Positions 38,669 to 47,825 of a stretch of DNA of 64,000 nt are shown here, one piece after another. Where the stretch lies: NCBI RefSeq assembly GCF_030530745.1, contig NZ_JAUMUI010000002.1, positions 3,729 to 67,728 on the forward strand, given 5' to 3'. Positions within the stretch are counted from its first letter, which is position 1. Each line of letters opens with the position of its first letter. The notes below the pieces were generated by a model that was not told the DNA's origin, ran no database searches, and worked only from the letters and a program-made list of their open reading frames with translations. Source of the stretch: Neisseria sp. GTDB lineage: Bacteria; Pseudomonadota; Gammaproteobacteria; Burkholderiales; Neisseriaceae. A program made the translations under genes and the position numbers.

Positions 38669-38810
38669 GATGGTTTTTGGTGGAGAATGTGAAACGGCAG
38701 GCCGTTTGAAGAAAGTGTTATTGTATCATTTTTTGGTAGAGAGGAATCCGGCCTGATTATCAGGCGGACTCTGATTTCACTACAGGCGGCACGGGGCCGC
38801 CTGAAAACAA

Positions 38811-38844
38811 AAAAACCTGTTTGAATGCACCCAAACAGGTTTTT
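38811..38844 (-). terminator. Intrinsic terminator of the cytochrome c' gene
   Basis: AAAAACCTGTTTG (38811-38823) and CAAACAGGTTTTT, giving a U-run on the minus strand 17 nt beyond the stop. Confidence 0.85.
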
Positions 38845-38860
38845 CATGTTAACGGACGGT

Positions 38861-39388
38861 TTAGTCTGCCCGGAAGGTGTCGTGGCAGGATTTGCAGCTT
38901 TGCCCCACCCCGCCGAACGGCTTTTTCACATCGTCGGGCTTGCCGGAGGCGGCGGCGGTTTTCAGCGCTGCAGTGGCGGCGGTGAATTTTTCGATTTCTT
39001 TTTTGAATTCGTCGGGTTTGCTCCACACTTCGGGCTTGGCATCCGATTCTTCGTTGGCGCTTTCGGGCGTGTAGTGTACCCACGGTTTGTCGGCGTCGGC
39101 GGCGAGATTGTCGGCAGCGGCTTGGAAGGCTGCTGCATCATACGGGGTTTCGCCTTTCACCATTTTGCCCATGATGCCGAAGTCTTCTTTAAACGATTTC
39201 ATCAGTTTTTCACGTTCTTTCACGGCTTCTTTCGGGCTTAATGCCGAAGTTGGGGAAGCGGCAGGAGCAGAGGCAGAAGCCGGTGCGGGTTCCGAAGCGG
39301 CGGGGGCGGTGCCGTTGCTTTGTCCGCCGCAGGCGGCCAGCAGGGTGAGGGCGGCTAAGGCGCCCAGGCTGAGTATGGTTTTTTTCAT
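38861..39388 (-). CDS. Cytochrome c' (class II c-type cytochrome) lipoprotein
   Basis: 175 residues from the ATG at 39388 (GAGGACA upstream). The signal peptide ends at lipobox LLAAC, followed by a Ala/Pro/Ser-rich tether of about 30 residues. A four-helix bundle domain ends with the haem-attachment motif CKSCH (165-169), placed close to the C-terminus as in class II cytochromes. Neisserial cytochrome c' is reported to protect against nitric oxide; the same role is inferred. It is membrane anchored in the periplasm. It is not in an operon. Confidence 0.9.
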   Translation of the reverse strand: MKKTILSLGALAALTLLAACGGQSNGTAPAASEPAPASASAPAASPTSALSPKEAVKEREKLMKSFKEDFGIMGKMVKGETPYDAAAFQAAADNLAADADKPWVHYTPESANEESDAKPEVWSKPDEFKKEIEKFTAATAALKTAAASGKPDDVKKPFGGVGQSCKSCHDTFRAD

Positions 39389-39612
39389 GGTTGTGTCCTC
39401 AAATGGTTTATGGTTGTATAACGGCCGGCTCCGGCCGTTGTTTTTATTTATAGCGGGGCGGTCTGTTTCCTGCCGGTTTGACACCCGGGCCGGAACAAGC
39501 CTGTTTGCTATATGGCAAACAGGCCGTCTGAAAGTTTTGCCGGATTGATTCAGACGGCCTGTTAAGTTGCTATCTTAACGCGATATTGCCCACAAAAGAG
39601 CATTCAATTGCG

Positions 39613-39618
39613 TATAAT
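39613..39618 (+). promoter_or_regulatory. -10 hexamer of the Nramp-like gene
   Basis: Perfect TATAAT in GCGTATAATCGC, 53 bp before the chosen start. No good -35 at 17 nt. Confidence 0.4.
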
Positions 39619-39670
39619 CGCGCCTGCTTACAGATATTTACATCAAAACAACGAAATGAAAGGTTTGATT

Positions 39671-40933
39671 ATGAACGAGCAAACGGTAAACGGCCGCTCG
39701 CGCCGGCGCGAGCGGCTGCGGGCGTTGGGCCCGGGTATTATGATGGCCTCGGCGGCGGTGGGCGGTTCGCACATTATCGCCTCCACCCAGGCGGGGGCTT
39801 TATATGGTTGGCAGCTGGCGCTGATCATCGTGCTGGCCAATCTGTTCAAATACCCGTTTTTCCGTTTCGGCCCGCAATATACGCTGGAAACAGGCAAAAG
39901 CCTGCTGGAGGGCTATGCTGAAAAAAGCCGCGTGTATTTGTGGGTTTTTTTTGTGCTCAACCTGTTTGCAACGGTGATTAACACTGCAGCGGTGAGTATG
40001 CTGTGCGCGGCGATTCTGGGCTTTGCCCTGCCGGGAGACTTGCCGGTTAATATGCTTTCGGCTGCAGTATTGGCTTCTGCCGTGCTGATGCTGTTAATCG
40101 GCCCTTACCGCACGGTGGACGGTATGTCGAAAATCATCATGGCCAGCCTTACCGTTACCACGGTGGCGGCGGTGGCTGCGGCAGCCGTCAAAGGTGCCCA
40201 AATGCAGCCGGACTTTATCGAACCCAGTCCGTGGAATCTTGGTGCATTGGCATTTATTGTGGCGCTGATGGGCTGGATGCCGGCACCAATCGAGATTTCG
40301 GTTATCAATTCACTGTGGGTGGCGGCTAAGCGCAAACTTGAAAAAGTGAGCTATGAAGACGGCCTGTTCGACTTTAATGTCGGCTACATCGGCACAGCGG
40401 CTTTGGCGGTTGTGTTTTTGGCGCTGGGTGCGCTGGTGCAGTACGGTTCGGGCGCCGAAGTGCAGATGACGGGCGGCGCCTATATCGGCCAGCTTATCGA
40501 TATGTATGCCAAAACCATCGGCGAGTGGTCGCGCTGGCTGGTAACGTTTATTGCTTTTGCCTGTATGTACGGCACGACCATCACGGTAATCGACGGCTAT
40601 TCGCGCACCAATATGGAGTCGTTCCGCCTGATTCTGCGCCGCCCAGAAAGCGAGAGGAGCAACCGCATATTGGCAGTATGGATTACCTTGGCTGCGGTTG
40701 CAGGCCTGTGCGTAATCGTATTTTTCAAAGGTGCGGTGATGCCGATGCTGAAATTTGCCATGATTGCCTCGTTTGTGGGCACACCAGTTTTCGCCTATCT
40801 GAACCTGGCACTGGTCCGTCGGGGCGGGCACAAGCTGCAGCCGTGGCTGATGTGGCTGGCTTGGGCGGGGCTGCTTTACCTGAGCGGGTTTGCGGTTCTG
40901 TTTTTGCTCAACCAAACGGGAGTTATCGCCTGA
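39671..40933 (+). CDS. Nramp-superfamily transporter with atypical metal site
   Basis: 420-residue membrane protein with about 11 hydrophobic helices in the LeuT-like Nramp arrangement. The start ALGPGIMMASAAVGGSHI aligns with Nramp TM1, but the metal-coordinating DPGN is absent: the region reads SAAVGGSH (26-34). In TM6 the usual MPH motif appears as MGWMPAPIE, so the His is also lost. It therefore belongs to a divergent Nramp-related branch of unknown substrate rather than a standard Mn/Fe MntH. The ATG at 39671 has AAAGG upstream; an in-frame ATG 15 nt earlier is possible. Nothing nearby hints at the ligand. Confidence 0.8.
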   Translation: MNEQTVNGRSRRRERLRALGPGIMMASAAVGGSHIIASTQAGALYGWQLALIIVLANLFKYPFFRFGPQYTLETGKSLLEGYAEKSRVYLWVFFVLNLFATVINTAAVSMLCAAILGFALPGDLPVNMLSAAVLASAVLMLLIGPYRTVDGMSKIIMASLTVTTVAAVAAAAVKGAQMQPDFIEPSPWNLGALAFIVALMGWMPAPIEISVINSLWVAAKRKLEKVSYEDGLFDFNVGYIGTAALAVVFLALGALVQYGSGAEVQMTGGAYIGQLIDMYAKTIGEWSRWLVTFIAFACMYGTTITVIDGYSRTNMESFRLILRRPESERSNRILAVWITLAAVAGLCVIVFFKGAVMPMLKFAMIASFVGTPVFAYLNLALVRRGGHKLQPWLMWLAWAGLLYLSGFAVLFLLNQTGVIA

Positions 40934-40962
40934 TCGGGGGATGACATAAAGGGTAAAACATC

Positions 40963-40994
40963 AGGCCGTCTGAAACAATGGTTTCAGACGGCCT
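40963..40994. terminator. Bidirectional DUS terminator
   Basis: AGGCCGTCTGAAAC (40963-40976) and complement (40981-40994) between convergent genes. Confidence 0.8.
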
Positions 40995-41013
40995 TCACCA
41001 TATCGGGCACAGG

Positions 41014-42540
41014 CTATTTCAGCATATTCTTAATCACACCCATCACACTGCGGGAAATTGCGCGGGTTACCTGACGGTTAATCTGACTGCCCACCGAATC
41101 GGCCAAATCATAAGCAATGCCTTGATTGGCTTTTTTGCGGCCGCCGAACAGGCCGCCTAAAAATCCGCCGACCACACCGTCTTTCTGCGGTTGTGCCGCC
41201 GCTGTGGCCTTTCCTGCCTTGGCCTGTTCTTTGGCAGCGGCTTCCGCTGCTTTGGCTTCGGATTGTTGTGCCTCCAATTCGGCCAGCGCCTCATAGGCAG
41301 AATAATTGTCTACCATATCTTTATAGTGGCGGTACAAAATATCGCTTTGGTATTTGGCATTACGTTCTGCTCCGGTCAGCGGGGTGAGGCCGGATTGCGG
41401 CGGCAGCACAATGGCGCGTTCCACCGGTGCAGGCATACCTTTTTCGTCGAGAAACGATACCAATGCTTCACCCACACCCAATTCGGCAATAGCCTCCACC
41501 ACGTTGATACCGGGATTGGTGCGGAAGGTTTCGGCAGCGGCCTTCACGGCCTTTTGGTCGCGGGGCGTAAATGCACGCAGTGCGTGCTGAACACGGTTGC
41601 CCAACTGGCCGAGAATTGTGTCGGGCAGATCGAGCGGATTCTGGGTAACGAAATACACGCCCACACCTTTGGAGCGGATAAGCCGCACCACCTGCTCAAT
41701 TTGTGCTACCAGCGCGGCGGGGGCATTGTCGAACAACAGATGCGCCTCATCGAAAAACATCACGAATTTGGGCTGCTCCAAATCCCCCACCTCAGGCAGG
41801 GTTTCAAACAGCTTGGCCAGCATCCACAACAGAAATGCACTGTACATCCGCGGCGAACGCATCAGTTTTTCCGAATTGAGGATATTGACCACACCTTTGC
41901 CGCCTTCGGCCTGCATCCAGTCTTCAAGATTAAGATCAGGTTCTCCGAACAGGTTTTCGGCACCTTCGTTTTCGAGTGTGAGCAGCTGCCGCTGCACCGC
42001 ACCCACACTGGCAGGCGATATATTGCCGTATTTGGCGCGGTATTCGGCAGCATTGTCGGCAACGTGTTTGAGCATGCCGCGCAGATCTTTCAGGTCGATT
42101 AAGTGCCAGCCGTTATCGTCGGCCACCTTGAATACCAGATTAAGCAGTCCTTCCTGCGTGTCGTTCAGATTCATCAGGCGTGCCAGCAGCATCGGCCCCA
42201 TTTCGGAAATAGTAACGCGCACAGGGATACCGGTTTCGCCGTAAACATCCCAAAAACGCACCGGAAAACTTTGCAGCCAGCCCTCACCCAAACCGAATTC
42301 GGCAATGCGTTCGCCTACTTTGCCGCTGTCGGCACCGGCTTGGGCAATGCCCGACAAATCGCCTTTCACATCAGACAGAAATACGGGAATGCCCGCACTG
42401 CTGAAAGCCTCGGCCATACGCCGCAAGGTAACGGTTTTACCCGTGCCCGTGGCGCCGGCAACCAAACCGTGGCGGTTGGCCATTTTTCCTGGAATTTCAA
42501 GCATTTTGCCGCCCGCACGGGCGATGGGGAAAGCAGTCAT
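41014..42540 (-). CDS. HerA/FtsK-like ATPase, DUF853 (YjgR) family
   Basis: 508-residue cytoplasmic ATPase. Walker A GLVAGATGTGKTVTLRR starts near residue 25. Walker B is FVMFFDEAHLLFD. The arginine/sensor region VGVYFVTQNPLDLPDTILGQLGNRVQHAL is conserved. A C-terminal Ala/Glu/Lys coiled stretch leads to a Gly-rich FLGGLFGGRKK segment and a final helix. E. coli YjgR has the same organisation; its function is not established. It is a lone gene, converging on the Nramp-like gene. Confidence 0.88.
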   Translation of the reverse strand: MTAFPIARAGGKMLEIPGKMANRHGLVAGATGTGKTVTLRRMAEAFSSAGIPVFLSDVKGDLSGIAQAGADSGKVGERIAEFGLGEGWLQSFPVRFWDVYGETGIPVRVTISEMGPMLLARLMNLNDTQEGLLNLVFKVADDNGWHLIDLKDLRGMLKHVADNAAEYRAKYGNISPASVGAVQRQLLTLENEGAENLFGEPDLNLEDWMQAEGGKGVVNILNSEKLMRSPRMYSAFLLWMLAKLFETLPEVGDLEQPKFVMFFDEAHLLFDNAPAALVAQIEQVVRLIRSKGVGVYFVTQNPLDLPDTILGQLGNRVQHALRAFTPRDQKAVKAAAETFRTNPGINVVEAIAELGVGEALVSFLDEKGMPAPVERAIVLPPQSGLTPLTGAERNAKYQSDILYRHYKDMVDNYSAYEALAELEAQQSEAKAAEAAAKEQAKAGKATAAAQPQKDGVVGGFLGGLFGGRKKANQGIAYDLADSVGSQINRQVTRAISRSVMGVIKNMLK

Positions 42541-43042
42541 AAAATTTCCTTACTGAATAATGTGACGGATACGCCGTATTTTCTTATGTTTCAACACACA
42601 GGACGACACATAAAGCGCCGCCCTACGTGTTGCCCTGATTGGGAAGGGGTTACACCCCTACCCGATAAACCCAAATTCTACCGCCATAAACGGCGGGGTC
42701 TCAACCGAAAAGGAAACTTGATGAAACACGGCCGCACGCAAATATGAAAAAAACCGTAGGGTCTGTCGACATTTAACCGACGAAACTACCGCTGTTTCGG
42801 AAGAGGCGGGAAATAGAAAGGAGGCCGTCTGAAAAGGGTTCAGACGGCCTTAAAAAAATAAAATCGATGAAAAGGAATGTAAACCAGCTGAAACTGTTGC
42901 CTTGTTTACATAACGAATATTAACAATATTTGCGTATATTGCGCAAGTGTTTTTTACAAAAAAGAATTAACTTGTTAAAAACAATATGAAAATAATTTCC
43001 CTGTTTGCAAGTTTGTGTAAATTTTTATTTACCGATGTCATA
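42541..43042. other. Intergenic region with degenerate repeat remnants
   Basis: About 500 bp between the starts of the DUF853 ATPase gene and the end of prfA. A degenerate half of the 166-bp element begins TAGGGTCTGTCGACATTTAA near 42757. An inverted DUS pair lies at 42822-42850. The last 190 bp before prfA are very AT-rich. A nine-codon ORF at 42721 was judged meaningless. No gene is supported. Confidence 0.6.
42822..42850. terminator. Inverted DUS pair
   Basis: AGGCCGTCTGAA (42822-42833) and complement (42839-42850), in the long gap downstream of prfA. Confidence 0.65.
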
Positions 43043-44119
43043 TCACCCTCCCATTTCAGCCAACAGCTCAGCCTGATGTTCGGCTGTCAGCGCAGCCGTT
43101 AATTCTTCCAAATCGCCATCCATAATAAAATCCAGCTTGTGCAGGGTCAAGTTGATGCGGTGGTCGGTAACGCGGCCTTGCGGGTAATTGTAGGTGCGGA
43201 TGCGCTCACTACGGTCGCCGCTGCCGATCAGGCTTTTGCGCTCCTCCGCTTCTTTAGCCTGCGCTTCGCGCTTTTGTGCGTCGTTCAGCCGTGCCGCCAA
43301 AACTTTCATCGCCTGCGCTTTGTTGCTGTGTTGCGAGCGGCCGTCTTGGCATTCGACCACCATGCCGGTGGGCAGGTGGGTGATGCGCACGGCGGAATCT
43401 GTTTTATTGATATGCTGGCCGCCCGCGCCGGATGCGCGGAAGGTGTCGATGCGCAAATCGGCGGGGTTGAGTTGGATTTCTTCCAACTCGTCGGCCTCGG
43501 GCATCACAGCCACGGTGCAGGCCGAGGTGTGAATACGCCCCTGGCTTTCGGTAGCGGGCACACGCTGCACGCGGTGGCCGCCCGACTCGAATTTCAACTT
43601 ACTATATGCGCCCAAACCGACGATGCGGGCGATTACTTCTTTATAACCGCCCAAGTCGCTCTCGTTAGCCGATACGATTTCCACCTGCCAGCGGTTGCGC
43701 TCGGCGTAACGGCTGTACATACGCAGCAAGTCGCCGGCGAACAGCGCCGCTTCGTCGCCGCCGGTGCCGGCGCGCACTTCGATAAAAATATTTTTATCGT
43801 CGTCGGCGTCTTTGGGCAGCAGCAGTTTTTGCAGCTCGTTTTCCAGCGTTTCGATTTGCGCTTTGGCCGTTTCGATTTCTTCGGCGGCAAAGGCTTTCAT
43901 TTCGGGGTCGGCCAGCATTTCCTGCGCATCGGCCAGATCGCTTTGCGCCAAGCGGTATTGCCGGAACACTTCCACCACCGGCGTAATCTCCGCGTGTTCG
44001 CGCGTGAGCTTGCGGTAATTATCCATATCGTCGGCGGCTTCGGGCTGGCCCAGCAGGTGGGTTACCTCTTCCAAACGTTCGGCCAATTGTTGCAGTTTTT
44101 CTAGAATAGACGGTTTCAT
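43043..44119 (-). CDS. prfA: Peptide chain release factor 1
   Basis: 358-residue class I release factor reading UAA and UAG. The GGQ catalytic loop is present in [20 protein letters not shown], and the anticodon-like PxT tripeptide region lies in [18 protein letters not shown]. The N-terminal helical domain and the C-terminal [20 protein letters not shown] are standard. Length matches E. coli (360). No hemK/prmC gene follows, unlike in enterics. Confidence 0.97.
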   Translation of the reverse strand: MKPSILEKLQQLAERLEEVTHLLGQPEAADDMDNYRKLTREHAEITPVVEVFRQYRLAQSDLADAQEMLADPEMKAFAAEEIETAKAQIETLENELQKLLLPKDADDDKNIFIEVRAGTGGDEAALFAGDLLRMYSRYAERNRWQVEIVSANESDLGGYKEVIARIVGLGAYSKLKFESGGHRVQRVPATESQGRIHTSACTVAVMPEADELEEIQLNPADLRIDTFRASGAGGQHINKTDSAVRITHLPTGMVVECQDGRSQHSNKAQAMKVLAARLNDAQKREAQAKEAEERKSLIGSGDRSERIRTYNYPQGRVTDHRINLTLHKLDFIMDGDLEELTAALTAEHQAELLAEMGG

Positions 44120-44134
44120 GATTTTTTTCCGTTA

Positions 44135-44162
44135 AGGCCGTCTGAAACATTTCAGACGGCCT
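44135..44162. repeat. Inverted DUS pair upstream of prfA
   Basis: AGGCCGTCTGAAA (44135-44147) and complement (44150-44162) between the tRNA and prfA. Confidence 0.65.
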
Positions 44163-44180
44163 CAAGTCAAACAGCAAAGA

Positions 44181-44210
44181 AAAAAGCCAGCTAATGCGTA
44201 GCTGACTTTT
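44181..44210 (-). terminator. tRNA-Pro terminator
   Basis: On the minus strand AAGTCAGCT pairs with AGCTGGCTT (one G-U) and is followed by T6, 13 nt beyond the tRNA CCA end. Confidence 0.8.
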
Positions 44211-44222
44211 CAATTGTTTTTT

Positions 44223-44299
44223 TGGTCGGAGTGAAAGGATTCGAACCTTCGACCCCTTGCACCCCATGCAAGTGCGCTACCAGACTGCGCCACACTCCG
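44223..44299 (-). tRNA. tRNA-Pro (anticodon GGG)
   Basis: 77 nt including an encoded CCA. The acceptor stem is CGGAGTG/CACTCCG with discriminator A. The D arm is GCGC/GCGC. The anticodon stem CTTGC/GCAAG has loop ATGGGGT, placing U33 before GGG. The T arm holds TTCGAAT. It closely resembles the proline GGG isoacceptor of E. coli. Confidence 0.95.
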
Positions 44300-44325
44300 A
44301 CTCTGAAGAGAACGGGATTATAGAA

Positions 44326-44658
44326 TCATGCAGCTTGGCTGGCAAGCGTTTTCTCAACTTCGCCCAACATTTTTTTCAGCTCTTCGCGCATTTCTTCGGC
44401 CTGAATCGCCGGATTGCCCGAAGCATCTAAAGCATTGTGGTTGAACGTATCAATAAACGGTGCAAACGTATCTTTCAATTTCAAAACCTTAAGCACATCC
44501 GCACGGGTATAGTTATTGCCGCCGTAGCCGACCACCACACCGTTTTCGTGCTGCCATTGGGCAAATTGGGCGGTGCTGATCTGCGCCAGTTCGCACATTT
44601 CGTTGAGGCTGAAATAACGTTTGGCGGGGATGCCGGGAAGGTTAGCGCTGCTTGTCAT
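44326..44658 (-). CDS. MerR-type helix-turn-helix protein downstream of ihfA
   Basis: 110 residues. A MerR-like DNA-binding segment occupies about residues 13-60 ([20 protein letters not shown]... [14 protein letters not shown]). A helical C-terminal part ([18 protein letters not shown]) is probably for dimerisation. It overlaps the end of ihfA by 17 nt, so it is translationally coupled. The pheS-pheT-ihfA-merR order is common in betaproteobacteria. The regulated genes and any effector are unknown; no metal-binding Cys is seen. Confidence 0.8.
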   Translation of the reverse strand: MTSSANLPGIPAKRYFSLNEMCELAQISTAQFAQWQHENGVVVGYGGNNYTRADVLKVLKLKDTFAPFIDTFNHNALDASGNPAIQAEEMREELKKMLGEVEKTLASQAA

Positions 44659-44944
44659 AATAATGCTCCACCATACCTTTGAGTTTTTGGCTGGCGTGGA
44701 AGGTTACCACGCGGCGGGCGGAAATCGGCACTTCTTCGCCGGTTTTCGGATTGCGGCCGGGGCGCTGGGGCTTGTCGCGCAATTGGAAGTTGCCGAAACC
44801 GGAAATTTTAATTTCTTCGCCGCGCTCCAAAGTAGAACGGATTTCTTCAAAAAAGAGTTCGACAATTTCTTTGGCATCGTTTTTGGTTACGCTGCTCACC
44901 TTTTCTACCAAAATATCGGCCAAATCGGCTTTAGTTAGTGTCAT
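44642..44944 (-). CDS. ihfA: Integration host factor subunit alpha
   Basis: 100-residue HU-family protein beginning [16 protein letters not shown]. The DNA-intercalating beta-arm [20 protein letters not shown] with its apical Pro is intact. It pairs with IhfB (not here) to bend DNA at specific sites, including Correia elements and pilin promoters in Neisseria. It lies 77 nt after pheT in the conserved pheT-ihfA-merR series. Confidence 0.96.
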   Translation of the reverse strand: MTLTKADLADILVEKVSSVTKNDAKEIVELFFEEIRSTLERGEEIKISGFGNFQLRDKPQRPGRNPKTGEEVPISARRVVTFHASQKLKGMVEHYYDKQR

Positions 44945-45021
44945 TTTATTACCTTCGTTTTTTCATACAGATGCGGATTATCACTAATTTTTTTTTAGAA
45001 TTCAAGAGAATATCGAAAATT

Positions 45022-47388
45022 TTAACGCCTCAGTTGCGCACCTGCACTTTCAGCGGCGTATTCCACCAGTTTTTCGATTAAAGGCTCCACCGCATCATCG
45101 GTCAGCGTGGCCTCATGATCTTGCAGCACCACCTTCACCGCCATGCTTTTCGTCCCTTCCGGCAGCCCTGCCCCGCGGTAAACGTCGAACACGCTGATTT
45201 CTTGAACCAATTTGCTCTTCATCCCCCACAAAGCGGCCAGCAGCGTATCATGCGTTACCTCTTCGGGCAGCACAAACGCCAGATCGCGGCGTACGGGCTG
45301 GAATTTGGATACGGGGCGGTAAACGGTTTTTTTCCTGCCCAGCACGGCGGCCATGTCGATTTCAAACACCAGCGCGGCTTGCGGCAGGCCGTATTTTTGC
45401 AGCCATTGCGGGTGCAGCTCGCCGATAAAGCCGACGGCATGGCCGTCCATCACGATTTCGGCGGTACGGCCGGGGTGCAGCGCGGGATGTTCGGCCTTTA
45501 CGAACGACACGTTTTTACCGCCCAGCAGGGCTTCGACATCGCCTTTCACATCGTAAAAATCGGCCGCACGGATTTTCCCGCCCCATTGCTCGGGATCGGC
45601 GGAGCCGTAAACCAGGCCGCCGATGTGTTCGTTTTGCACGAAACGGCCGTCCGAACCTTTGTTGAACACGCGGGCGATTTCAAACACGCGCACGCGGTTT
45701 TGTTTGCGGTTGAGGTTGTTTTGCAGGATTTCCACCAAACCGCCGATCAGGGTGGAACGCATCACACTGTATTGCGCCGCCAGCGGGTTTTTCAGGCGGA
45801 CGGGGTCTTCGTTGGCGGCGAAATCGCGCTCCCATTGCTCGTCAACGAAGGCATAGCTCACCACCTCCTGATAGCCGCGCGCCGCCATTTGATTGTAAAC
45901 AGCGAAGCGGCTGCGGCGGGTTTCGGGCAGCGCCAACATTTTCAGACGGCCTGAGGTGTGGTCATCGGGAATGTTGTCATAGCCGTAGACGCGGGCGATT
46001 TCTTCGATTAAATCGGCTTCGATTTCGATGTCGTAACGGAAGCTCGGCGACGTGGTTTGCAGGCCGTCTGAAACTTTTTTCGGTTGCAGACCCAAGGCGG
46101 CCAGAATAGTTTTTATCCGTTCTTCATCAATTTTCACGCCCAGCAGCTTTTCCACCCGCGCCGTGCGCACGGCTACGGTTTTGCGTTCGGGCAGCCTGCC
46201 TGCCGCTTCAACGATTTCGCCTGCCGCGCCGCCGCAAATCTGCAATACCAGTTCGCTGGCGCGCTCGACGGCGTCGCGCTGCAATTCAAAGTCCACGCCG
46301 CGCTCGAAGCGGAAGGAAGAGTCCGAACCGAAGCCGTATTGGCGCGATTTGCCGGCGATGATTTCCGGCGCGAACCAAGCCGCTTCCAGCACGATGTTTT
46401 TGGTGCCGTCTGAAACCGCGCTGGCCGCGCCGCCCATCAGCCCGGCCATGCTCAATGTGCCTTGTTCGTCGGCCACCACCAAGGTGTTGTCGGCCAGGGT
46501 AACGGTTTTTTCGTTCAGGCATTCCAGCGTTTCGCCGTTTTCGGCGCGGCGCACAATCAGGCTGCCTGAAAGTTTGTCGGCATCAAAAACGTGCATCGGC
46601 TGGCCGAGTTCCAGCATCACATAATTGCCGATGTCCACCAGCGCGGAAATGCTGCGCACGCCGCTGCGTTCCAGCCGCTGCTTCATCCACGCGGGCGTGG
46701 CCGCCTGCGCGTCCACGTTTTCAATCACGCGGCTGATAAAGCGGCCGCAGTCGGCAGGCGCGTCAATGCGTACGGGCTGTATTTTCGCGCTGCCCACCGA
46801 GGCCGTCTGAATGTCAGGCTGCCTGAACGCGCAGCCCGTGAGTGCCGCTACTTCGCGCGCCAAACCCTTGATGCTCAAACAGTCGGCACGGTTGGGCGTG
46901 ATTTTCAGGGTAAAAACGGTGTCGTCCAAATCCAGATAGTCGCGCAGGTTTTGCCCCACGGGCGCATCGGCGCTCAGGATGTGCAGGCCGTCCACGCCGT
47001 CGTCGGGCAGGCCCAACTCGTCGGTGGAACACAGCATACCGCCCGATTCCACGCCGCGCATTTTGGTGGGCTTGATTTTGAAACCGCCCGGCAACACCGC
47101 ACCCGGCAAGGCACACGGCACTTTGATGCCGGCACGCACATTCGGTGCACCGCAAACGATTTGAATCAGCCCGCCGGTGCCGGCATCGACTTGGGTAACG
47201 TTCAGGCGGTCTGCATCGGGGTGTTTTTCCACCGATTTCACTTCCGCCACCACTACATTAGAGAAAGCAGGCGCGGCGGGTTCGGTTTCTTCCACCTCCA
47301 AACCGGCCATGGTTAACAGGTGCGCCAGTTCGTCGGCGGAAAGATTGGGATGGGCTTGGGTGTTCAGCCAGGAATAGGGGAATTGCAT
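45022..47388 (-). CDS. pheT: Phenylalanyl-tRNA synthetase beta subunit
   Basis: 788 residues. It begins MQFPYSWLNTQAHPNLSADEL, with an EMAP/tRNA-binding fold, the B3/B4 editing domain, B5 (KVSDGLQTTSPSFRYDIEIEADLIEEIARVYGYDNIP), the catalytic-like core and the C-terminal anticodon-binding ferredoxin domain. It forms the alpha2-beta2 enzyme with PheS, yet pheS lies 3.5 kb upstream because accessory genes are inserted between them. The gene contains both AG-DUS and two exact copies of the foreign dialect AGGCTGCCTGAA (46559-46570 and 46816-46827). Confidence 0.97.
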   Translation of the reverse strand: MQFPYSWLNTQAHPNLSADELAHLLTMAGLEVEETEPAAPAFSNVVVAEVKSVEKHPDADRLNVTQVDAGTGGLIQIVCGAPNVRAGIKVPCALPGAVLPGGFKIKPTKMRGVESGGMLCSTDELGLPDDGVDGLHILSADAPVGQNLRDYLDLDDTVFTLKITPNRADCLSIKGLAREVAALTGCAFRQPDIQTASVGSAKIQPVRIDAPADCGRFISRVIENVDAQAATPAWMKQRLERSGVRSISALVDIGNYVMLELGQPMHVFDADKLSGSLIVRRAENGETLECLNEKTVTLADNTLVVADEQGTLSMAGLMGGAASAVSDGTKNIVLEAAWFAPEIIAGKSRQYGFGSDSSFRFERGVDFELQRDAVERASELVLQICGGAAGEIVEAAGRLPERKTVAVRTARVEKLLGVKIDEERIKTILAALGLQPKKVSDGLQTTSPSFRYDIEIEADLIEEIARVYGYDNIPDDHTSGRLKMLALPETRRSRFAVYNQMAARGYQEVVSYAFVDEQWERDFAANEDPVRLKNPLAAQYSVMRSTLIGGLVEILQNNLNRKQNRVRVFEIARVFNKGSDGRFVQNEHIGGLVYGSADPEQWGGKIRAADFYDVKGDVEALLGGKNVSFVKAEHPALHPGRTAEIVMDGHAVGFIGELHPQWLQKYGLPQAALVFEIDMAAVLGRKKTVYRPVSKFQPVRRDLAFVLPEEVTHDTLLAALWGMKSKLVQEISVFDVYRGAGLPEGTKSMAVKVVLQDHEATLTDDAVEPLIEKLVEYAAESAGAQLRR

Positions 47389-47472
47389 GGTTATTGATCT
47401 ATCAAAATTAAAGGTTATTCACAGGTAATCAACCAGTTTCTAGGAAATTTGAGTTAAGAGGATAATGGCAGT

Positions 47473-47808
47473 CTATTTATATATTTTTAATATATTTTTC
47501 AACGCCATAATGGAATGGAAAATATGGTTTCTCGGAAAGCTATTACTTTCGTAATCCTTTAATTCATCTTTTTCAAGATAATCTATAACTAATTTTAAAT
47601 GTTCTACATATTCATCAGGTAATGAAATCTTGGACATTAAACCATTGTAAGGAAAGAAACCTTGGAAAATCAAATCATCGGAGTCAAGCACTATTTCCCC
47701 ATGCTTACACATTTCTTTTGCTTTATCAATTGCACTAGATACAGTTTCCGCTTCGATGATTATGTTACGACTCAGGATCTCTTTAACTTCAACTTCAAAC
47801 AATTCCAT
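47473..47808 (-). CDS. dpnD: DpnD/PcfM-like protein
   Basis: 111 residues from the ATG at 47808; a TTG 21 nt earlier overlaps the end of drg. The N-terminal 45 residues (MELFEVEVKEILSRNIIIEAETVSSAIDKA...) match the DpnD-PcfM pattern. DpnD is the partner gene of DpnI in pneumococcus, of unknown function. The remaining 65 residues are not recognised. The gene is distinctly AT-rich against its neighbours, a sign of foreign origin. It lies directly behind the DpnI-like gene, repeating the dpnC-dpnD order. Confidence 0.75.
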   Translation of the reverse strand: MELFEVEVKEILSRNIIIEAETVSSAIDKAKEMCKHGEIVLDSDDLIFQGFFPYNGLMSKISLPDEYVEHLKLVIDYLEKDELKDYESNSFPRNHIFHSIMALKNILKIYK

Positions 47809-47825
47809 TTTCACTTTCTCTTTTA

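Noticed and set aside
39499-39563. Two overlapping hairpins (39499-39524 and 39518-39563) that looked like a riboswitch for the Nramp-like gene
   Set aside because: They lie upstream of the likely -10 at 39613, so they would not be in that transcript; the second is an ordinary inverted DUS.
42721-42747. Nine-codon ORF after GGAAAC in the gap upstream of the DUF853 gene
   Set aside because: Too short to support; no attenuation structure or conserved residue pattern.
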